Assembly (NCBI RefSeq): GCF_003001815.1
Contig: NZ_PVMZ01000007.1
Coordinates: 62,001-126,000 of the forward strand
Reading direction: 5' to 3'
Length of the DNA: 64,000 nt
From: Actinoplanes italicus
GTDB lineage: Bacteria > Actinomycetota > Actinomycetes > Mycobacteriales > Micromonosporaceae
The position numbers and the translations under genes are program-made. Each line of letters starts with the position of its first letter. Positions within the stretch are counted from its first letter, which is position 1. Below, in pieces: positions 1 to 8,603 of this stretch. The notes under the pieces were generated by a model. It was not told the origin of the DNA. It was given only the letters and a program-made list of their open reading frames with translations, and did no database searches.

Positions 1-777
1 GAACAGGGCGTCGCGGTCCAGGACGTAGAGGCCGCCGTCCGGTGACCAGGCCACGTCGACGATGCTGGTGAAGCCCTCCGCCCACACCACCGGGACACGG
101 CCGGGCTCGACGCGCCAGATTCGGGCGGCTCCGGGCCGTACCGTGGCGAGGTGGAACATCTCGCCGACGAACCAGGCGCCGTCCGGGCCCCGGGTGATCG
201 AACCGGGCGTCAGCGGCGTCCGATCGGGCAGGACCGCGACCGTCTGGACCCGCCCGCGCGGCGTCACCCGGCGCACCGCCCGGCTCTGCGCGTCGACAAC
301 CAGCCACCCGCGCGTGTTGTCGAGGAGCGCGACCGGATCACCGCCGACCCCCGTCAGCACGTTCCCGCCACGATAGAGCCGCGCGTCGGCGCCCACCGTC
401 AGGATCGGCTCGCCGCCGGCGCCGGCCACCACGTCCGACGGGCCGGCCACACCGGCGCCGTCCGGTGACACGAGTGACGGCAGACCCGATACCACCCGCC
501 ACTGGCGACCGAATTCGACCATGGTGATCGCGCCCGACCGGCCGCTGCAGACCACGCCGCCGGCCTCGGCACGACAGGGACCGCCCCGCCCGGCCTCCGC
601 GACGTACAGCTCCCCGCGTGGTCCGAAGGCGAGACCGCGCGGGCTGTCGAGACCGCGCGCGACCACCTCCACCGCGGGCCGGGCCGGTATCGGCATCGGC
701 ATCGGCGGTCCCGGATCGCCCGCCAGCAGGCTCGAGCCCGCAACAAGTGCAGCAAAACATGAACGGAATGTGATCAA
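1..777 (-). CDS. ScyD/ScyE family beta-propeller protein (3' end off window)
   Basis: The minus-strand frame reads from a TTG at 777 to the left edge (259 codons seen). After a short hydrophobic leader (RSCFAALVAGSSLLAG) comes a six-bladed-propeller type sequence with NHL-like strands: GLDSPRGLAFGPRGELYVAEAG, then PSDV and VAWSPDGGLYVLDRDALF. The DSPRGLAFGP opening followed by a Cys pair and GLPSL is typical of the ScyD/ScyE family. Family members are secreted or envelope propellers, originally linked to scytonemin clusters, but most actinobacterial members have no known role. The start is chosen because GGGGGA lies 5 to 10 bases upstream and no ATG is in frame. The gene is divergent from the kinase at 912. 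The C-terminus is missing, so length cannot be compared. Product family is fairly sure, function is not. Confidence 0.7.
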   Translation of the reverse strand, partial: MITFRSCFAALVAGSSLLAGDPGPPMPMPIPARPAVEVVARGLDSPRGLAFGPRGELYVAEAGRGGPCRAEAGGVVCSGRSGAITMVEFGRQWRVVSGLPSLVSPDGAGVAGPSDVVAGAGGEPILTVGADARLYRGGNVLTGVGGDPVALLDNTRGWLVVDAQSRAVRRVTPRGRVQTVAVLPDRTPLTPGSITRGPDGAWFVGEMFHLATVRPGAARIWRVEPGRVPVVWAEGFTSIVDVAWSPDGGLYVLDRDALF

Positions 778-911
778 GTGAGTCCCCCGTGTAATCGACA
801 ATCCTCGACCAGGCTCTGCCCCCACCCCGGCGCCTCCACATCGCCCGAACGGCCGTTCAAGCCCGGGAGTCGTGAATCCGACCCCGGGGGAGGGACCGGT
901 ACGGTCACGGA

Positions 912-1589
912 ATGAGGCGCACGTTCCCCGATCTCGTGGCCCGGGCCCGCGCGCTGACCGGGAACGGGCGGCGGGCCGTGCTCGGCATCGCGGGCCCGCC
1001 CGCGGCCGGCAAGACCACCCTCGCCGCCGAGCTCGTCGCGGCCCTCGCCTCCGGACCGCCGGCCGGGCTGGAGGCGGACTGGGTGGCACACGTGCCGATG
1101 GACGGCTTCCACCTCGCCGACGTCGAGCTGGACCGGCTCGGGCGGCGCGACCGCAAGGGCGCACCGGACACCTTCGACGCCTACGGGTACGCGGCCCTGC
1201 TGCGGCGGCTGCTCGAGGACCGGGACGAGATGATCTACGCGCCGGGCTTCGAACGGGTCCTGGAGCAACCGATCGCCGCGAGCATCGGCGTGCCGCGGTC
1301 CGCCCGGCTGATCGTCACCGAGGGGAACTATCTGCTGCTCGACGAGCCGCCATGGACACCGGTGCGGGAGCTGCTGAGCGAGGTCTGGTACGCCGATCTG
1401 GAACCCGGCGAGCGGTTGCGGCGGCTGGTCGACCGCCACGTCCGGTTCGGCAAGGAGCCCGCGGCCGCGCGGGCCTGGGCGACCGGCACCGACGAGCGCA
1501 ACGCCGAGCTGATCGCGGCCACCCGGTCACGGGCCGACCTGATCGTGCCGTCCGAGGTGATCGCCGGGCTGGGCGGCCCGCCATCCTGA
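912..1589 (+). CDS. Nucleoside/nucleotide kinase family P-loop protein
   Basis: This is a 225-residue P-loop kinase of the uridine kinase/pantothenate kinase fold. The Walker A motif GPPAAGKT is at residues 28-35, the substrate-side motif PMDGFHLAD follows at about 62-70, and TEGNYLLLDEPPW near 137 is the motif that follows the Walker B strand in this family. The later RLVDRHVRFGKEP segment fits the LID arginines. Family relatives annotated as nucleoside/nucleotide kinases or as fructose-transport kinases phosphorylate small metabolites; the substrate cannot be told from sequence. The length is normal. The first ATG has no strong ribosome-binding site close by (a GGAGGGA lies about 20 bases upstream), so a leaderless transcript is possible. 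No transporter genes flank it. Confidence 0.8.
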   Translation: MRRTFPDLVARARALTGNGRRAVLGIAGPPAAGKTTLAAELVAALASGPPAGLEADWVAHVPMDGFHLADVELDRLGRRDRKGAPDTFDAYGYAALLRRLLEDRDEMIYAPGFERVLEQPIAASIGVPRSARLIVTEGNYLLLDEPPWTPVRELLSEVWYADLEPGERLRRLVDRHVRFGKEPAAARAWATGTDERNAELIAATRSRADLIVPSEVIAGLGGPPS

Positions 1590-1634
1590 GAGCCGGCTGA
1601 GGGTTGCCGGTGGGCGCTGAAACGAGCGGGTGGC

Positions 1635-2828
1635 ATGCTTGCCGTCATGTCGGTGGGTGAGGCTGTCGAGACCGAGCCGCGCAGGCGTGGACCACGGTTC
1701 GCGCGTTTCGGTCTGGTGCTGGTCGCGGTGCTGTCGCTGCTGTTCGGCGTGCCGTGGGCGACTCTGGTCTGGTCCGGCAACGACTGGCCGGCACCGGTCT
1801 TCGTGGCCGGCACGCTGCTGTTCGTCGCGGTCGCCGGGGGCTTCCCGTGGCTGATGTTCCGCGGGCACGGCGGTCATCGCGATCGCGAGTCCCGGATCGC
1901 CGACACCCTGCTCGGCGTGATCTGGGTGCTGTTCACCTGGTCGATCATCGGCCAGCTCGCCGGACTGCTGCTGGCCGTCCTCGGTGTCGAGGACCCGGTC
2001 CGGTCCCGCGTGGTGTCGGCCGGTGTGGTGCTGATCTCCGTGGTCCTGCTGGCCTGGGGTCACCACGAGGCGATGCGGGTCTCCCGGGTACGCGAGGTCG
2101 AGGTGACGATCTCCCGGCTCGGTCCCGGCCTCGACGGGCTGAGGGTGGCGCTGATCACCGACACGCACTACGGCCCGATCGACCGCTCCCGCTGGTCGCG
2201 CGGCGTCACCGAGGTGGTCAATTCCCTCGACGCGGACATCGTGGCGCACACCGGTGACATCGCCGACGGCCTCGTCGAGCAGCGTCTGGAGATGGCCGCT
2301 CCGCTCGGCGACATCCGGGCCCGGTTCGCCCGTGTCTACGTGACCGGCAACCACGAGTACCACAGCGGCGCCCAGGGCTGGGTCGAGCACATGGAGCACC
2401 TCGGCTGGGAGACGCTGCACAATCGCCACCTCGTGGTCACCCGTGGCGGCGACTCCCTGGTGGTCGCCGGGGTCGACGACCGCACCGCGGGCGGCTCGGG
2501 CCTGCCCGGTCACCGGACCGACCACGAGGCCGCCCTGGCCGGGGCCGACCCCGATCTGCCGGTGCTGCTGCTGGCCCACCAGCCGCAGCAGATCAAGGAC
2601 GCGGTCGCGCACGGCATCGACCTGCAGCTGTCCGGGCACACCCACGGCGGTCAGATGTGGCCGTTCCACTACCTGGTCCTCACCGACCAGCCGAGCTTGC
2701 AGGGGCTGTCCCGGCACTCCGAGCGGACCCAGCTCTACACCAGCCGCGGCACCGGGTTCTGGGGCCCGCCGTTCCGCATCTTCGCGCCGAGCGAGATCAC
2801 TCTGCTGATCCTGCGCTCCACCCGGTGA
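1635..2828 (+). CDS. Membrane-anchored metallophosphoesterase (YkuE-like)
   Basis: The protein has 397 residues. The first ~155 residues hold four or five hydrophobic segments, and the rest is a calcineurin-like phosphoesterase domain. Metal-binding motifs appear in order: DTHYGP near 176, GDIADG near 210, GNHEYH near 237 and GHTHGGQ near 334, so the dinuclear site is complete. Family members hydrolyse phosphoesters at the membrane, for example UDP-diacylglucosamine-like lipids or cyclic nucleotides; the substrate here is unknown. Two ATGs (1635 and 1647) could start it. The stop overlaps the GTG of the methyltransferase by four bases (GTGA), so the two are probably translationally coupled. 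The enzyme class is sure. Confidence 0.88.
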   Translation: MLAVMSVGEAVETEPRRRGPRFARFGLVLVAVLSLLFGVPWATLVWSGNDWPAPVFVAGTLLFVAVAGGFPWLMFRGHGGHRDRESRIADTLLGVIWVLFTWSIIGQLAGLLLAVLGVEDPVRSRVVSAGVVLISVVLLAWGHHEAMRVSRVREVEVTISRLGPGLDGLRVALITDTHYGPIDRSRWSRGVTEVVNSLDADIVAHTGDIADGLVEQRLEMAAPLGDIRARFARVYVTGNHEYHSGAQGWVEHMEHLGWETLHNRHLVVTRGGDSLVVAGVDDRTAGGSGLPGHRTDHEAALAGADPDLPVLLLAHQPQQIKDAVAHGIDLQLSGHTHGGQMWPFHYLVLTDQPSLQGLSRHSERTQLYTSRGTGFWGPPFRIFAPSEITLLILRSTR

Positions 2829-3637
2829 CCGCCTCGTTCGACGACTACGAGCGCGCGATGTGGGCCGGGCAGGCCGACGTCTACCAGGACAATCTCGCGG
2901 TGCTCTGCGCCGGCACGGCGACGGCGCTGCTCGACGCGGCAGAGGTCACCGCCGGCACCCGGATGCTCGACGTGGGCACCGGGCCGGGCACGGTGGCCGG
3001 CCTGGCCGATGAGCGGGGCGCCGCGGTGACCGGCGTCGACGCCGAGCCGAGCATGGTCGAGCTGGCCGCCCGGCGGGTGCCCGGGGCCGAGTTCCGGCAC
3101 GGCGTGCTGCCCGGCCTGCCGTTCCCGGACGACACCTTCGACGTGGCGGTGGCCAACTTCGTGCTCAACCACGTGGGTACGCCGGCCGCCGCCCTGTCCG
3201 GGATGGGGCGGGTCGTGCGGCCGGGCGGACGGGTCGCGGTGACGATCTGGCCGCAGCCGCTTCCCGAGGCGCAGCGGCTCTGGGACGAGATCTTCGACGC
3301 CGCCGGGGTGGTGCGGCCCGGCGACCTGCCACGACTGGCCCCGGAGCACGACTTCGCACGTACGACATCGGGTCTTGCGGGTTTGATGGACGCGGCCGGC
3401 CTGAAGGACATCGGCTGCCGCACGGTCGCCTGGACGCAGCACATCCCGGCGGAGGCCTGGTGGAACGGGCCGGCCGCCGGGATCGGCCTCAAGGGGCACC
3501 TGTTGCGCCGGCAGACGCCGGAGACGATCGCCAGGATCCGGTCGGAGTACGACGCACGGACCGCTCCCTACCGTTCGCCCGACGGCGTGCTCGCCCTGCC
3601 GACCGCCGCCGTCCTGGGTGTCGGATTCGTGCCCTGA
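2825..3637 (+). CDS. Class I SAM-dependent methyltransferase
   Basis: This 270-residue protein starts at a GTG that overlaps the upstream stop codon (GTGA). SAM-binding motif I LDVGTGPGT is at residues 48-56, an acidic strand end (GVDAEPS) follows near 70, and motif III/post-motif residues (FPDDTFDVAVANFVLNHV, then VVRPGGRVAV) are in the right places. This is the UbiE/Methyltransf_11 type that methylates small molecules. The open frame extends 56 codons further upstream inside the phosphoesterase gene, but that extension is not family-like, and the overlapping GTG gives the expected N-terminus (TASFDDYERAMW). Substrate unknown. Coupling to the phosphoesterase suggests a shared condition of expression rather than a shown common pathway. 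Confidence 0.85.
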   Translation: MTASFDDYERAMWAGQADVYQDNLAVLCAGTATALLDAAEVTAGTRMLDVGTGPGTVAGLADERGAAVTGVDAEPSMVELAARRVPGAEFRHGVLPGLPFPDDTFDVAVANFVLNHVGTPAAALSGMGRVVRPGGRVAVTIWPQPLPEAQRLWDEIFDAAGVVRPGDLPRLAPEHDFARTTSGLAGLMDAAGLKDIGCRTVAWTQHIPAEAWWNGPAAGIGLKGHLLRRQTPETIARIRSEYDARTAPYRSPDGVLALPTAAVLGVGFVP

Positions 3638-3685
3638 TTCGCGCAGCGGTCAGGAAGTGGCCGCAATCGGCGACAGGATGAACTC

Positions 3686-4063
3686 ATGACAGCAACGTGG
3701 AAGATCGAGCTCATCCCGGTGCCCGTGACCGATGTGGATCGGGCCAAGGCGTTCTACGAGCGGATCGGCTTCAACGCCGATCACGACCACACGGTGCACG
3801 AGGGCCTGCGGTTCGTGCAGCTCACCCCGCCGGGTTCGGCGTGCTCCATCGCGATCGGCACCGGGCTCACCGAGAAGACGCCGGGGACGCAGGAGATCCA
3901 GGTCGTCGTGGCGGACGCGGACGCCGCCCGCAAGCAGCTGGTCGAGGCCGGCGTCGAGGCGAGCGAGATCGACGAGCAGCCGTGGGGCCGATTCGTCAAT
4001 TTCCGCGATCCGGACGGCAACAGCTGGACGCTGCAGGCCATCCCGTACCGCCCGAACGGCTAG
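3686..4063 (+). CDS. VOC family (glyoxalase/dioxygenase-like) protein
   Basis: The 125-residue product is a single two-module VOC domain. It begins with KIELIPVPVTDVDRAKAFY, has the central FVQLTPPGSACSIAIG strand pair, and ends in GRFVNFRDPDGNSWTLQ, the usual C-terminal metal-ligand region. Such proteins are glyoxalases, dioxygenases, or binding/resistance proteins; the IG(x)GLTEKTPGTQEIQVVVAD middle is the common uncharacterised lactoylglutathione lyase-like type. An ATG with no strong ribosome-binding site begins it, 48 bases after the methyltransferase. Domain call is sure; activity is not. Confidence 0.85.
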   Translation: MTATWKIELIPVPVTDVDRAKAFYERIGFNADHDHTVHEGLRFVQLTPPGSACSIAIGTGLTEKTPGTQEIQVVVADADAARKQLVEAGVEASEIDEQPWGRFVNFRDPDGNSWTLQAIPYRPNG

Positions 4064-4179
4064 GTCCTGAATGGACCCGGTCGCGTGGGTGATATGCCAG
4101 GAATAAACCTGTTGAGCAGTGGTCTAGGGGCCGAGCAGGATGGAAGCACCGCCTTCCCCTACCGCTGCGAGGATCCTTC

Positions 4180-7100
4180 ATGCGTCTGCTCCGCGACCTG
4201 TGGGCCACGAGCCGGAGTCGCACCGCCCTCGTCGCCTTCCTGATAGTCATCGGCGCGTCCGGTTCGGCGGCTTCGTTAGCCCTGGCCGGCCCGGTGCTCG
4301 TCGATCGATCGATACCCCTCTTCACCGTGCTGGCCGTCGCCCTGGTCGCCGCCGTCCTCAGCGACGTCACCGTCGGACTCGTGGTGGCGCGACTGACCGC
4401 CGACTGGGCGGCGGGCACCCGGCGTGAACTCAACCGGGTCGCGTTCGGCCAGGACATCCCGACCCTGGAGAACACCCCGGTCGGCGAGCTGCTCGACCGC
4501 ATCGACTCCGACGTCTACCAGGTCGGCGCCGAGCTGCGCGGCAGCGGCGTGCGCCTGGCCCAGTCGATCGCGGTGGCGTCGCTGTCGGTGGTCACCACGT
4601 TCTTCGTCTGGTGGCCGGCCGCGCTCGCGATGATCGCCGTGGGCGCGCTGCTGTTCGTCGTGATGAACAAACCGGTCCAGCGGATCGGCCCGGTCCGCAT
4701 CGCCGAGGAGGAGGCCTGGTCCGACCTGGCCGCGGTGATGGAGGAGGCCATCCACGGGCAGGACGACGTGCGTACGAGCCTGGCCGCGCCGTACGTCCGC
4801 CGCCTCTACGCCCTGCGCTCGGCCGAGGTGCTGCGCCGCGGCCGCCGGGTGTGGCGGATGTCGGCGAAGGTCACGACGACCGCGGGCGGCATCAGCCGGA
4901 CGCTGATCGCCGGGCTCGTCGTGGCCGGGGCCTGGGCGCTGGCCGCCGGGCACATCGACGCGGCGCGGCTGACCGCGGTGTGGCTGCTGGCGCTCGGTTT
5001 CGGCGGCACCCTGGAGCACCTCACCCGGATGGTTCCCGAGATCCAGAACGCGCTCGGCGCCTGGAGCCGGGTACGGCTGCTCGCCGAGGTGCCGCAGGAG
5101 CCGTCCGAGGGTGTCGAGGCCGTCGACGGCGACCTTGTCGTACGCAACCTCACGTTCCGATACGGCGAGGCGGACAGCGGGCGGCCTCCTGCTCTGCGGG
5201 ACGTGTCCGTGACCTTCGCGCGCGGCCGGTCGTACGCGCTGATCGGCCGCACCGGCTCCGGCAAGTCCACTCTGGCCAAGATCCTGACCAGGGCGGTGGA
5301 CGTGCCGCCCGGCACGGTGTTCCTGGGCGGCGTCGACCTCAACGACATCGGCGTCGAGGGCCTGCGCCGGCGGACCGCGATCGTGCCGCAGCGCACCGAG
5401 ATCCTGTCCGGCTCGCTGGCCGAGAACATCGCGCTGTTCGACCGCGAGCTGCTACCCGGGGCCGGTGCCGCGCTGGACGAGCTCGGCCTGAGCAGCTGGG
5501 TCGCCGGACTGCCGGACGGCGTGGACACCAAACTCGGCGAGGGCGGCTACAAGCTCTCCGCCGGCCAGGAGCAGCTGGTGGCGTTCGCGCGGATCCTGGT
5601 CCGCGACCCGCAGGTGGTGATCCTCGACGAGGCCACCGCCCGGATGGACCCGGTCACCGAGTCGTGGGTGCAGCGGGCCACCGACCGGCTGCTGGAGGGC
5701 CGGATCGGCGTGATCGTGGCGCACCGGCTCTCGTCGGTGCAGCGCTGCGACGAGGTGGTCGTGCTGGCCGACGGCGCGGTCCTGGAGTCGGGCCCGCTGC
5801 GCGAGTCGCAGCGGTTCGCCGAGCTGATGGCGAGCAGCAACCTGGCGGTGCCGGCGGCGAACACGTCCGGCGGCGGGGTGCTGCTGGCCGAACGCGACTG
5901 GGACACCGCGATGCGCGAGGAGCTCGGGCCGGACGCGCTGTCGAACCCGCTGCCCACGGTGGAACCGCCGGCTCTGCCCGATCCGCCGAAGGCCCGCACC
6001 ATGCGGGAGATCCTGCGGCTCGCCATGAACGACAAGCGGTACGGCCTGGCCGCGTGCGGGTTCTTCCTGGTGCTGGTGCTGCTCGGCTTCGACGGGGCGG
6101 TCCTGCCGCTGCTCTGGGTGAACGTGGTCGACGGTATGGGCGACCCGCTGTTGCCGGCGCTCGGCATCGCGGCCGGCCTGCTGGCGCTGATCCCGTCGCT
6201 CTACTACACCGGGGCCTGGTTCCCGGAGTGGTGGGTGCGGCAGATGCTGCGGATCAGCCTGCGCCTCACACACGGCCAGATCGGGCCGCGCCGGGTCAGC
6301 AAGCACACCCCGGCCGAGGTGGTGGCACAGGGCGGCGACACCGAACGCGTGGTTCAGCTCGCCGACAACCTGATCGACAACACCGTCGCGATCTTCGCGC
6401 TGGTGTCGATGACGGTGTTCTCGCAGTCGATCGTGCCGGGCCTTTTCTTCGCCGGCACGATGGTGCTCTCCGGTCTGGCGGCGACCCTGTTCGGGCCGCG
6501 GCTGGAGCGGGCGGCCCGGCGGACCGTGGCGGCACGGGCGGCGTTCGCCACGTCTCTGGTGTCGTCGCTGTCGGCGGCGCGCACGGTGAAACTCGCGGGC
6601 GCGACCGAGCCGGTGCTGGCGCACCTGGCGTCGCTCGACGCGACCCGCAGTGAGCTGCAGCGGCGGGAGATCGCGATCCAGGTGTGGGCGCGGTCCACGC
6701 CGTCGATCGCGAGCGGGCTGCTGCCGATCGCCGCGTGGGGCCTCTACCTGGGCGGTCACCTGACCGCGGCGGCGACGCTGATCGCGGTGTCGGTGCTCGG
6801 CTCGGCCCGCTGGTTCGCGTGGACGACGGCGTCGCTGGTGTCGCACTACCCGTCGGCGAAGGTGTGGACCCACCGGACGGCCGCGATGACCGGCACGTCG
6901 GAGTACTCGGCCGACATCCCCGGTGTGGACATCTCGGCGGGTACCGCACCGGCGCCGCCGACGGCGCCGCGTAACCCGCTGCGCACGCTGCGGCTGTCCG
7001 GCTTCAGCGCGGTGCACGAGAACGGCACCGTGGGTGTTCGCGACATCGACCTGACCGTCGAGCGCGGCGAGCTGGTGCTGGTGGTCGGCCCGGTCGGCTC

Positions 7101-7662
7101 CGGCAAGTCGTCGCTGCTGCGTGCGCTGGCCGGCATCGTGCACCACACCGGTGAGCTGCGGTGGAACGGCGATCCGGTCGACGAGCCGGAGCTGTTCCTG
7201 CGCCCGAACCAGGTGGGTTACGTCGCCCAGCTGCCCCGGGTGCTGTCCGGGACGGTGGCCGACAACATCCAGCTCGGGCACGAGGTGGACGCGGCCGGCG
7301 CGGTGTCGGTGGCGCAGCTGGAACACGACCTGGCCACGGCCGGTGGCGGGTTGCAGCTGCTGATCGGGCACAAGGGGACCCGGCTGTCCGGCGGCCAGCT
7401 GCAGCGGCTGGCGCTGGCCCGGGCGCTCGCCCCGCGGACCGAGCTGCTGATCGCCGACGACGTCTCGTCCGCGCTGGACGTGACGACAGAGCTGGCGCTG
7501 TGGGAGGCGCTGCGCTCGCACGGGGTGACCGTGGTCGGCTCGACGTCGAAACGGGCCGCCCTGGCCCAGGCCGACAAGGTGGTCGTGCTGATCGGCGGCC
7601 GGGCCGAGGACCAGGGCCCCTGGTCGTCACTGGCCGACCGCTGGGGCCACCTGGCCGGCTGA
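4180..7662 (+). CDS. Fused heterodimer-type ABC exporter (TMD-NBD-TMD-NBD)
   Basis: One 1160-residue chain carries two complete ABC exporter halves. The first transmembrane domain occupies about residues 1-290 and its NBD about 320-560: Walker A GRTGSGKS near 355, signature LSAGQ, Walker B VVILDEAT near 480, H-loop IVAHRLSS near 513. A linker leads to the second transmembrane domain at about 605-900 and NBD2: Walker A GPVGSGKSS near 970, signature LSGGQ near 1069, Walker B LLIADDVSSAL near 1090. NBD2 has Asp where the catalytic Glu should be and lacks the H-loop His (GSTSKR). The degenerate LSAGQ of NBD1 falls in the same composite site, so one site should hydrolyse ATP and the other be regulatory. 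GAGGA lies seven bases before the ATG. Substrate unknown; drugs, lipids and peptides are all possible for this class. Confidence 0.92.
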   Translation: MRLLRDLWATSRSRTALVAFLIVIGASGSAASLALAGPVLVDRSIPLFTVLAVALVAAVLSDVTVGLVVARLTADWAAGTRRELNRVAFGQDIPTLENTPVGELLDRIDSDVYQVGAELRGSGVRLAQSIAVASLSVVTTFFVWWPAALAMIAVGALLFVVMNKPVQRIGPVRIAEEEAWSDLAAVMEEAIHGQDDVRTSLAAPYVRRLYALRSAEVLRRGRRVWRMSAKVTTTAGGISRTLIAGLVVAGAWALAAGHIDAARLTAVWLLALGFGGTLEHLTRMVPEIQNALGAWSRVRLLAEVPQEPSEGVEAVDGDLVVRNLTFRYGEADSGRPPALRDVSVTFARGRSYALIGRTGSGKSTLAKILTRAVDVPPGTVFLGGVDLNDIGVEGLRRRTAIVPQRTEILSGSLAENIALFDRELLPGAGAALDELGLSSWVAGLPDGVDTKLGEGGYKLSAGQEQLVAFARILVRDPQVVILDEATARMDPVTESWVQRATDRLLEGRIGVIVAHRLSSVQRCDEVVVLADGAVLESGPLRESQRFAELMASSNLAVPAANTSGGGVLLAERDWDTAMREELGPDALSNPLPTVEPPALPDPPKARTMREILRLAMNDKRYGLAACGFFLVLVLLGFDGAVLPLLWVNVVDGMGDPLLPALGIAAGLLALIPSLYYTGAWFPEWWVRQMLRISLRLTHGQIGPRRVSKHTPAEVVAQGGDTERVVQLADNLIDNTVAIFALVSMTVFSQSIVPGLFFAGTMVLSGLAATLFGPRLERAARRTVAARAAFATSLVSSLSAARTVKLAGATEPVLAHLASLDATRSELQRREIAIQVWARSTPSIASGLLPIAAWGLYLGGHLTAAATLIAVSVLGSARWFAWTTASLVSHYPSAKVWTHRTAAMTGTSEYSADIPGVDISAGTAPAPPTAPRNPLRTLRLSGFSAVHENGTVGVRDIDLTVERGELVLVVGPVGSGKSSLLRALAGIVHHTGELRWNGDPVDEPELFLRPNQVGYVAQLPRVLSGTVADNIQLGHEVDAAGAVSVAQLEHDLATAGGGLQLLIGHKGTRLSGGQLQRLALARALAPRTELLIADDVSSALDVTTELALWEALRSHGVTVVGSTSKRAALAQADKVVVLIGGRAEDQGPWSSLADRWGHLAG

Positions 7663-7670
7663 CCCGCCGG

Positions 7671-7833
7671 CGTGGTGATCTGCGGCGCTCCGGCGCGCCG
7701 CGGGTCACCACGCGCTGGTCCGCGCTGGCTGGCGTGGTGACTTGCGGCTCGATGCGCGCCGCGGGTCGCCACGCGCTGGTCCGCGCTGGCTAGCGTGGTG
7801 ACTTGCGGCTCGATGCGCGCCGCGGGTCACCAC
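7671..7833. repeat. Tandem hairpin-forming repeat, ~61 bp x 2.7
   Basis: Units begin at 7671, 7733 and 7794 with CGTGGTGA and have a period of 62 then 61 bases. Within each unit an inverted repeat (CGTGGTGAYYTGCGGC near the start against GCCGCGGGTCRCCACG) can form a stem of about 16-18 bp with one or two mismatches or wobbles. The array follows the ABC exporter stop by nine bases, and its third copy runs into the 5' end of the next gene. It may terminate or stabilise the exporter mRNA, as REP-type elements do. Whether copies exist elsewhere in the genome cannot be seen here. Confidence 0.85.
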
Positions 7834-8603
7834 CATCGGGGGACGGCATCAACGAGGACGCGTTTCTACTGCTCAAGCCGGACTGTCTGCGGCTCGGGCT
7901 GACCGGTGAGGCCGAGCGGGCCGTCGAGGCGGCCGGGCTGCGGATCGGCGGGCGGCGGCCGGTCCGCCTCTCCCCCGCGGACGTGCGGTATCTCTGGTCG
8001 GAGTACGACCCGGCCGGGCACAGCCTGATCCTCGCTTTCCTGGACCGCTATCTGACCACCGGCCCGTCCGAGGTTCTGCTGCTCAGCGGCCCCGACGCGT
8101 TCGAGGCCGCCCGCCGGGTGAAGCGGGAGATCCGCTCCCGGTACGCGGATGGGCCGTTCGCCAACGTCATTCACGCGGCCGAGCGGCGGGCCGAGCTGGC
8201 CCGCCAGCGCGACCACCTGCTCGGCCGGCCCGGCGACGACCCGCCGGTCAGTCCGCCCCGCCCGCCCGGCATGGACTTCCGCGAGCTGTTCGACGTGCCC
8301 GCGCTGGTGGACGAGGCGTGGCCGCTGATCCAGGGACAGCCCGCCGACCCGGGCCCGCACCGGCTCGACGCCGGCGACCGGGTCGTCCACCTGGGCCCGG
8401 ATCCGGGTCACACCCTCGACTCGACGGTCACCGCCCTGTGGCACGCGCTGCCCGGGGTGGAGCCGCTGCGGGCGGTGCTGCTGACGTTGCATGCGGGCTG
8501 GTCGGGCGGCACCCCGATCGCGACCGGTGGCCGGGGTGCCGTGCGACGCTGTCTGCGGACGCTGCACGAGCACGGCGTCCGCGCCTGGTCTCAGTCCCTC
8601 TGA
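7803..8603 (+). CDS. NDK-like domain protein with uncharacterised C-terminal domain
   Basis: Residues 19-130 resemble nucleoside-diphosphate kinase: DAFLLLKPDCLR (the KPD lysine at 25), the LSPADVRYLWSEY helix, LTTGPSEVLLLSGPDAFEAARRVK, and RYADGPFANVIHAAE. The last carries a histidine (124) where NDK has its phosphorylated active-site His. The next ~130 residues (from MDFRELFDVP) match no domain I recognise. Typical NDKs are about 140 residues, so this is a fusion roughly twice that length. The start is uncertain: an in-frame TAG at 7791-7793 limits it, no ATG or good ribosome-binding site is present, and the TTG at 7803 lies inside the third hairpin repeat. The 3' end overlaps the convergent esterase gene by 13 bases. 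Confidence 0.7.
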   Translation: MRLDARRGSPPSGDGINEDAFLLLKPDCLRLGLTGEAERAVEAAGLRIGGRRPVRLSPADVRYLWSEYDPAGHSLILAFLDRYLTTGPSEVLLLSGPDAFEAARRVKREIRSRYADGPFANVIHAAERRAELARQRDHLLGRPGDDPPVSPPRPPGMDFRELFDVPALVDEAWPLIQGQPADPGPHRLDAGDRVVHLGPDPGHTLDSTVTALWHALPGVEPLRAVLLTLHAGWSGGTPIATGGRGAVRRCLRTLHEHGVRAWSQSL

